Assembly: GCF_016411865.1 (NCBI RefSeq) | Contig: NZ_JAEKJA010000007.1 | Location: 124,001-188,000, forward strand | DNA: 64,000 nucleotides | DNA from: Acuticoccus mangrovi | GTDB taxonomy: Bacteria; Pseudomonadota; Alphaproteobacteria; Rhizobiales; Amorphaceae | Direction of reading: 5' to 3' | In this document: piece by piece, positions 58,903 through 64,000 of the stretch | How positions within the stretch are numbered: the first letter of the stretch is position 1 | How the letters are laid out: every line of letters begins with the position of its first letter | Translations under genes and position numbers: made by a program | Notes under the pieces: generated by a model | The model's database searches: none | What the model saw: the letters and a program-made list of their open reading frames with translations, nothing else | Told to the model about the DNA's origin: nothing

Positions 58903-59889
58903 ATGGCAGAGACGCTAGAGGCGTCGACACGCACGCCGGACATCACCGTGTCCGCCCGCCAGACCTTCAATATCGATAGCGATATGGAGGTCCCGGCGTT
59001 CGCGGAAACGTCCGAGCATGTGCCCGATCTCGACCCGTCCTACGTATTCGATCCGCCGACGACGAAGGCAATCCTCGCCGGTTTCAAGCACAACCGGCGC
59101 GTGATGATCTCCGGCTATCACGGCACGGGCAAGTCGACCCACATCGAGCAGGTGGCGGCGCGGCTCAACTGGCCGTGCGTGCGCGTCAATCTCGACAGCC
59201 ACATCAGCCGGATCGACCTCGTCGGCAAGGACGCCATCGTGGTGCGCGACGGCGCCCAGGTGACCGAGTTCCGCGACGGCATCCTGCCGTGGGCGTTGCA
59301 GACCAACACCGCGCTCGTGTTCGACGAGTACGACGCCGGCCGCCCGGACGTGATGTTCGTGATCCAGCGCGTGCTCGAGGTCTCGGGCCGGCTGACGCTG
59401 CTCGACCAGAACCGCGTCATCCGCCCGCATTCGGCTTTCCGCCTGTTCGCCACGGCCAACACCGTCGGCCTCGGCGACACGTCGGGCCTCTATCACGGCA
59501 CCCAGCAGATCAACCAGGGCCAGATGGACCGCTGGTCGATCGTGACGACGCTGAACTATCTGCCGCACGACACCGAGGTGGGCATCGTTCTCGCCAAGTC
59601 GCCGCACTACAAGAACGACGACGGCCAGGCGATCGTGTCGAAGATGGTGCGGGTGGCGGACATGACGCGCAACGCCTTCATGAACGGGGACCTCTCCACC
59701 GTGATGAGCCCGCGCACCGTGATCACCTGGGCCGAGAATTCGGATATCTTCGGGGACATCGGCTTCGCCTTCGAGGTCTCCTTCCTCAACAAGTGCGACG
59801 AGACGGAACGGTCCATCGTGGCCGAGTTCTATCAGCGCTGCTTCGGCAAAGAGCTGGCCTCGTCCGCATCGAACCTGATGATGAACTGA
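58903..59889 (+). CDS. cobS: Aerobic cobaltochelatase subunit CobS
   Basis: The ATG at 58903 has GAGGT upstream and yields 328 residues, as in known CobS. It is an AAA+ ATPase of the MoxR type: Walker [10 protein letters not shown] at 71-79, Walker B in [10 protein letters not shown] and the sensor [33 protein letters not shown]. With CobT it powers cobalt insertion into hydrogenobyrinate diamide by CobN. CobN is not in this window. Confidence 0.95.
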   Translation: MAETLEASTRTPDITVSARQTFNIDSDMEVPAFAETSEHVPDLDPSYVFDPPTTKAILAGFKHNRRVMISGYHGTGKSTHIEQVAARLNWPCVRVNLDSHISRIDLVGKDAIVVRDGAQVTEFRDGILPWALQTNTALVFDEYDAGRPDVMFVIQRVLEVSGRLTLLDQNRVIRPHSAFRLFATANTVGLGDTSGLYHGTQQINQGQMDRWSIVTTLNYLPHDTEVGIVLAKSPHYKNDDGQAIVSKMVRVADMTRNAFMNGDLSTVMSPRTVITWAENSDIFGDIGFAFEVSFLNKCDETERSIVAEFYQRCFGKELASSASNLMMN

Positions 59890-59890
59890 T

Positions 59891-61801
59891 ATGGCCGGTA
59901 TCGGCGACAACAATCGTAAGGGTAAGCTCGCCGACACGCGCCACGAGACGTTCCGCAACGCGGTCGCCGGCACCATGCGGGCGATCGCCGGGCGGCCGGA
60001 TCTGGAAGTCAACTTCACCAGCGACCGGCCGGCGCTCGTCGGCGATACGGCGCGTCTGCCCGAGCCGCCGCGGCGGGTGACCGCCAAGGACATCGCGGTG
60101 ACCCGCGGCGTCGGCGACTCCATGGCGCTCAAGCTTGCCGCCCACGACACCAACGTCCACCAGCGCTATGCGCCGGAGGGGGCCGACGCGCGCGCCGTGT
60201 TCGACGCGGTGGAGGGCGCCCGCTGCGACGCGCTCGGCGCCCAGGCGATGGAGGGCGTCGCCAGCAACCTCTCCGCGATGCTGGAAGACCGCTACCATCG
60301 CGGCAACTATCACGAGATCAGCGACCAGGCGGACGCGCCGTTGCAGGACGCGCTGGCTCTCCTCGTGCGCGAGAAGCTGACCGGCGCCGCCCCGCCCGAG
60401 AGCGCCAAGACGCTCGTCGATCTCTGGCGCCCCGCGCTCGAAGGCAAGATCGGCGACAATCTCGAGAACCTTGCCGCCTGCATCTCGGACCAGAAGGGCT
60501 TCGCGACGGCGATGCGCGACATCCTCGCTCAGCTCGACATGGCCGAGGAGCTCGGCCAGGAGCAGGGCGAGAGCGAGGAGGAGCGCGACGGCGAGAGCGA
60601 GGTCGACACCCCCGACGAGACGAGCGGGGAGGCGGGCGAGGAGTCCGCCGAGGAGAACGCGACGCCGCAGGAGAGCGAGCGCACCGGCGAGGAGGAGAGC
60701 GCCGAGGACGTTGAGGATTCCGACTACACCGCCGAGGACGTTCGCGAGGACGACTCCGGCGACTCGGAGGATTCCACCGACGGCGTGCGGGTCGACGAGA
60801 CCAGCAATCCGGTGAACCGGGCCAGCGAGTACCGCGTCTACACCCGCCAGTTCGACGAGACCGTGCACGCCGAGGAGCTTTGCGACACCGCCGAGCTCGA
60901 CCGGCTGCGGGGCTTCCTCGACCGTCAGCTCGCCCACCTTCAGGGGGCCGTCGCCCGTCTGGCGAACCGCCTCCAGCGCCGCCTGATGGCGCAGCAGAGC
61001 CGGTCGTGGGACTTCGACCAGGAGGAGGGGGTGCTCGACACCGCCCGCCTCAGCCGCGTCGTCACCGACCCGATGCAGCCGCTCGCCTTCAAGATCGAGC
61101 GCGAGTCGGAGTTCCGCGACACGGTGGTGACGCTCCTCATCGACAACTCCGGCTCGATGCGTGGTCGCCCCATCACCGTCGCCGCCACCTGTGCCGACAT
61201 CCTCGCCCGCACCCTCGAGCGCTGCCACGTCAAGGTGGAGATCCTGGGCTTCACCACGCGGGCGTGGAAGGGCGGCTCGTCGCGCGACCACTGGCTGCAG
61301 CACGGCAAGAAGCCTTCGCCCGGACGCCTCAACGACCTGCGCCACATCATCTACAAGGCGGCCGATGCGCCCTGGCGCCGCGCCCGCCGCAATCTCGGCT
61401 TGATGATGCGCGAGGGGCTGCTGAAGGAGAATATCGACGGCGAGGCGCTGCAGTGGGCCCACGAGCGACTGATCGCAAGGCCCGAGCAACGTCGGATCCT
61501 GATGGTGATCTCCGACGGCGCGCCGGTCGACGACGCGACCCTCTCGGTCAACGCCGGCAACTATCTGGAGAAGCACCTACGCTCCGTGATCGCCGAAATC
61601 GAGGATCGCTCGCCGGTCGAGCTCATCGCGATCGGGATCGGTCACGACGTGACGCGCTATTATCGCCGGGCCGTCACCATCGTGGACGCGGAGGAGCTCG
61701 CGGGGGCGATGGTGAACCAGCTCGCCGACCTCTTCGAGGACGAGCGGGACACGAGGGGCGGCGGCCAGCGGCGGGGACGCGGCATCCGACGCGCCGCCTG
61801 A
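59891..61801 (+). CDS. cobT: Aerobic cobaltochelatase subunit CobT
   Basis: The 636-residue protein starts one base after the cobS stop. An N-terminal helical part is followed by a very acidic segment (about residues 215-305, mostly Glu, Asp and Ser), then a von Willebrand A domain with the metal motif D418-N-S420-G-S422 in [14 protein letters not shown]. The block [33 protein letters not shown] is typical of CobT. It forms a ring with CobS. Confidence 0.95.
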   Translation: MAGIGDNNRKGKLADTRHETFRNAVAGTMRAIAGRPDLEVNFTSDRPALVGDTARLPEPPRRVTAKDIAVTRGVGDSMALKLAAHDTNVHQRYAPEGADARAVFDAVEGARCDALGAQAMEGVASNLSAMLEDRYHRGNYHEISDQADAPLQDALALLVREKLTGAAPPESAKTLVDLWRPALEGKIGDNLENLAACISDQKGFATAMRDILAQLDMAEELGQEQGESEEERDGESEVDTPDETSGEAGEESAEENATPQESERTGEEESAEDVEDSDYTAEDVREDDSGDSEDSTDGVRVDETSNPVNRASEYRVYTRQFDETVHAEELCDTAELDRLRGFLDRQLAHLQGAVARLANRLQRRLMAQQSRSWDFDQEEGVLDTARLSRVVTDPMQPLAFKIERESEFRDTVVTLLIDNSGSMRGRPITVAATCADILARTLERCHVKVEILGFTTRAWKGGSSRDHWLQHGKKPSPGRLNDLRHIIYKAADAPWRRARRNLGLMMREGLLKENIDGEALQWAHERLIARPEQRRILMVISDGAPVDDATLSVNAGNYLEKHLRSVIAEIEDRSPVELIAIGIGHDVTRYYRRAVTIVDAEELAGAMVNQLADLFEDERDTRGGGQRRGRGIRRAA

Positions 61802-63015
61802 TCGCCTCCGCTGCCGCTCGCCTCACCGCCGCCGGAGCGGCTCTCGTCACCGCCGCCGGAGCGGCTCTCGTCACCGCCGCCGGAGCGGCTCTCGTCACCG
61901 CCGCCGGAGCGGCTCGCGGCATTGCCGCGAGAGCGGCTCACGTCATTGCCGCGAGAGCGGCTCACGTTAGTGCCGCGAGAGCGGCCTGTATCCGCGCTGC
62001 GGGAGCGGCTCTCGTCCTCTGCGCGGGAGCGGTTCTCGTCGTCCCGGGGGCGGCTCTCGCCGAGCCCGTCAGCCTGCGGACGCGGCAGATCGACACCTTC
62101 CGTCCGAGCCCCGACGAGGCCGATCGCCTCGCCTTCATGGGCGGCCTGGTGCTCAACGGGCCGCACGGCTTCGGCGGCTTCTCCGGCCTCCTGACCGAAG
62201 GGGAGCGCTTTCTCGCCGTCAGCGACACCGGGTTCTGGCTCACCGGCCGCATGCTCCTCGACGGCGGCCGGCTCACCGGGGTGGCGGACACCGACATCGT
62301 CCGCCGCGTCGACCTCGCCGGCCGACCGATCACCGACAAGGAGACGGGCGACGCCGAGGCGCTCACCCGGCACGGCGACGGCATCCTCGCCGCGCAGGAG
62401 CACAGCGGCGACCTCCTTCTCTACCCGGCCGACGGTCTCGCGATCCGTCCCGGACCGCCGCGGCGGCTGCCGGCGGCCTCGGCCCTGCGCCTCGGTGCCC
62501 GCAGCAACGGGCTCGAGGCGCTCGCCACGCTGCCCGACGGCACCGTGCTGATCTTCCTCGAGGGCAAGGCGAAGACCGGCCCGTCGATCCCCGCCTTTCG
62601 CGATCCGGGCGTTCCCTTCCGCGTGCCGCGCCACGGCGACTGGTCGATCACCGGGGCCGATGCGCTCCCCGGCGGTGACGTGCTGATCGTGGAGCGGCGC
62701 TACGGCGGCGGGCTCGACGTGGGGCTGCGGGTGCGCCGCCTCGGCGCCGACGCCGTCCGCGCGGGCCGCGACGTCGACGGTCCGGTGCTGCTCGACGCCG
62801 ACTTCTCGGCCGAGATCGACAACATGGAAGCGATCTCGGCGGAGGTGGTGGACGGCGAGATCCTCCTCACCCTGATGTCGGACGACAACCTCTCCTTCCT
62901 CCAGCGCACCCTCATGTTGCGATTTCGGGTGAGCGACCCGCGCCCGCGGCCCAAGCCCCTTGTTCGGGCGGGGGAAAACCGAGTGCACGTCGGCATGCCG
63001 AAGGATGCGGGCTGA
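61798..63015 (+). CDS. Esterase-like/phytase-like exported protein with repeat-built signal peptide, start uncertain
   Basis: The frame is open across the cobT end and continues to 63015. The mature part from [33 protein letters not shown] is typical of the esterase-like-activity-of-phytase family (a beta-propeller type), with [30 protein letters not shown]. Upstream lies an Ala/Val-rich hydrophobic stretch encoded by ten 24-base repeats, acting as the export signal. No ATG, GTG or TTG exists between the cobT end and the mature domain in this frame. The CTG at 61798 (overlapping the cobT TGA) or an ATT at 61921 or 61945 are the only near-canonical options. Confidence 0.65.
   Translation: MIASAAARLTAAGAALVTAAGAALVTAAGAALVTAAGAARGIAARAAHVIAARAAHVSAARAACIRAAGAALVLCAGAVLVVPGAALAEPVSLRTRQIDTFRPSPDEADRLAFMGGLVLNGPHGFGGFSGLLTEGERFLAVSDTGFWLTGRMLLDGGRLTGVADTDIVRRVDLAGRPITDKETGDAEALTRHGDGILAAQEHSGDLLLYPADGLAIRPGPPRRLPAASALRLGARSNGLEALATLPDGTVLIFLEGKAKTGPSIPAFRDPGVPFRVPRHGDWSITGADALPGGDVLIVERRYGGGLDVGLRVRRLGADAVRAGRDVDGPVLLDADFSAEIDNMEAISAEVVDGEILLTLMSDDNLSFLQRTLMLRFRVSDPRPRPKPLVRAGENRVHVGMPKDAG
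61825..62064 (+). repeat. 24-base tandem repeats coding an Ala-rich signal sequence
   Basis: Ten 24-base periods run from 61825 to 62064. The first three are identical; the later ones diverge but retain the core GAGCGGCTC. In the coding frame each gives an 8-residue unit such as TAAGAALV. The array covers the whole signal-peptide region of the downstream esterase-like gene. Confidence 0.9.
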
Positions 63016-63069
63016 GCCGCCGACGGCCGGATCACAAAGGCGCCATCGATTCGCCTCTCCTGAGGAAGA

Positions 63070-63085
63070 TGGCAACAGCCTTGCA
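63070..63085 (+). promoter_or_regulatory. Sigma-54 (RpoN) promoter of urtA
   Basis: TGGCA (63070-63074) and TTGCA (63081-63085) place GG at 63071-63072 and GC at 63083-63084, exactly ten bases apart, as in -24/-12 promoters. The urtA start is 44 bases downstream. RpoN control fits nitrogen-regulated urea uptake. Confidence 0.75.
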
Positions 63086-63128
63086 TTGTTCCCTCCGCGA
63101 AAAGCACAACGTCGGAGGATCCAATTCA

Positions 63129-64000
63129 ATGAATCATAAAACCCTATCGCTGCTGGTCGCCCTTGCGACGTCGACCGCCCTCACCGGTGCGGCCGTCGCG
63201 CAGGACGTCGAGTGTCCGATCAAGGTCGGTATCCTGCACTCGCTCTCCGGCACCATGGCGATTTCGGAGACGACCCTCAAAGACACCATGCTGATGCTGA
63301 TCGACGAGCAGAACGAGAAGGGCGGCCTGCTGGGCTGCGAGCTCGAACCCGTCGTCGTCGACCCGGCCTCCGACTGGCCGCTGTTCGCCGAAAAGGCACG
63401 TGAGCTACTGACTGTGCACGATGTTGCCGTGATTTTCGGCAACTGGACCTCTGTGTCGCGCAAGTCGGTGCTGCCGGTGCTCGAGGAGCTGAACGGTCTC
63501 CTGTTCTATCCGGTGCAGTATGAGGGCGAGGAAAGCTCCAAGAACGTCTTCTACACCGGCGCCGCGCCGAACCAGCAGGCGATCCCGGCCGTCGATTATT
63601 TCCTCGACGAGCTCGGCGTCGAGAAGTTCGCGCTGCTCGGCACCGACTACGTCTATCCGCGCACGACCAACAAGATCCTCGAGCAGTATCTGAAGGACAA
63701 GGGTATCCCGGCGGAGGATATCTTCGTCAACTACACCCCCTTCGGCCACTCCGACTGGTCGTCGATCGTCGCCGACGTCGTGGCGCTGGGCGCCGACGGC
63801 AAGAAGGTGGGCGTGATCTCCACCATCAACGGCGACGCCAACATCGGCTTCTACAAGGAACTCGCCGCGGCGGGCGTGTCGGCCGACGACATCCCCGTCA
63901 TCGCCTTCTCGGTGGGCGAGGAAGAACTCTCCGGCCTCGACACCTCCAACCTCGTCGGCCACCTCGCCGCGTGGAACTACTTCCAGTCCGCCGACACCCC
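63129..64000 (+). CDS. urtA: Urea ABC transporter binding protein, 5' part
   Basis: The gene runs off the right edge; 290 residues are visible. The ATG has GGAGG ten bases upstream. A signal peptide ends at AVAQD. VECPIKVGILHSLSGTMAISETTLKDTMLMLIDEQN is the standard UrtA opening, and RKSVLPVLEELNGLLFYPVQYEGEESSKNVFYTGAAPNQQAIPAVDYF is diagnostic. It binds urea or short amides in the periplasm. The remaining urtBCDE genes probably follow outside the window. A sigma-54 promoter precedes it. Confidence 0.93.
   Translation, partial: MNHKTLSLLVALATSTALTGAAVAQDVECPIKVGILHSLSGTMAISETTLKDTMLMLIDEQNEKGGLLGCELEPVVVDPASDWPLFAEKARELLTVHDVAVIFGNWTSVSRKSVLPVLEELNGLLFYPVQYEGEESSKNVFYTGAAPNQQAIPAVDYFLDELGVEKFALLGTDYVYPRTTNKILEQYLKDKGIPAEDIFVNYTPFGHSDWSSIVADVVALGADGKKVGVISTINGDANIGFYKELAAAGVSADDIPVIAFSVGEEELSGLDTSNLVGHLAAWNYFQSADT

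Overview
This window is a GC-rich (roughly 70%), densely coding stretch of an alphaproteobacterial chromosome. The gene content fits Hyphomicrobiales (Rhizobiales): a J-domain gene next to cobS/cobT, the persulfide dioxygenase/sulfide:quinone reductase operon, RirA/NsrR-like Rrf2 proteins and many ABC and TRAP uptake systems. A marine or saline genus such as Acuticoccus or a relative would fit the vanadium haloperoxidase, but that is a guess. No rRNA, tRNA, insertion sequence, phage gene or CRISPR array was seen. Both edges cut genes: a DUF1989 protein at the left and urtA at the right.

Layout. 1-6290: DUF1989 protein, creatininase-family amidohydrolase and a complete branched-chain-amino-acid-type (Liv) ABC transporter, probably for a nitrogen compound. 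6291-9543: DUF429 protein and pyridoxal kinase, divergent from a CitE-like lyase and exonuclease III. 9575-15941: a six-gene reverse-strand sulfide oxidation operon (Crp/Fnr regulator, DUF2892 protein, persulfide dioxygenase, DUF442-SQR fusion, SulP transporter, second dioxygenase-like protein). 16281-20160: MFS and cation/proton antiporters and two unknown small proteins. 20239-29770: a catabolic island with an HpaB/HpaC-type flavin monooxygenase, GntR regulator, DUF1028 protein, adducin-like aldolase, M20 hydrolase and a polyamine-type ABC transporter. 30089-33305: vanadium haloperoxidase and an unknown membrane protein. 33372-37483: a TonB-ExbB-ExbD-ExbD energy module divergent from an Rrf2 regulator.

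37659-43234: a dipeptide-type ABC transporter joined to two unknown amidotransferase-fold-like proteins and an acetamidase/formamidase. 43279-47367: tadA, a pseudouridine synthase carrying 43 tandem 13-residue repeats, and rsmD. 47392-49743: a cobalt-type nitrile hydratase with its accessory protein and a C26 glutamine-hydrolase-family protein. 50251-56412: a 2-oxoacid-type TRAP transporter, 5-oxoprolinase subunit A, a GntR regulator and an SDR with an enoyl-reductase-like active site. 56432-63015: a cyclopropane-synthase-like methyltransferase, a PPOX flavoprotein, a J-domain protein, cobaltochelatase CobS/CobT and a phytase-like esterase whose signal peptide is made of a DNA repeat. 63129-64000: urtA behind a convincing sigma-54 promoter.

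A common theme is scavenging of organic nitrogen and amides: creatininase, nitrile hydratase, acetamidase, M20 hydrolase, oxoprolinase, urea uptake and five separate solute uptake systems. The least explained features are the repeat-expanded RluB tail, the repeat-built signal peptide, the two unknown proteins between the dipeptide transporter and the acetamidase, and the HpaB/DUF1028/M20/polyamine-transporter island.
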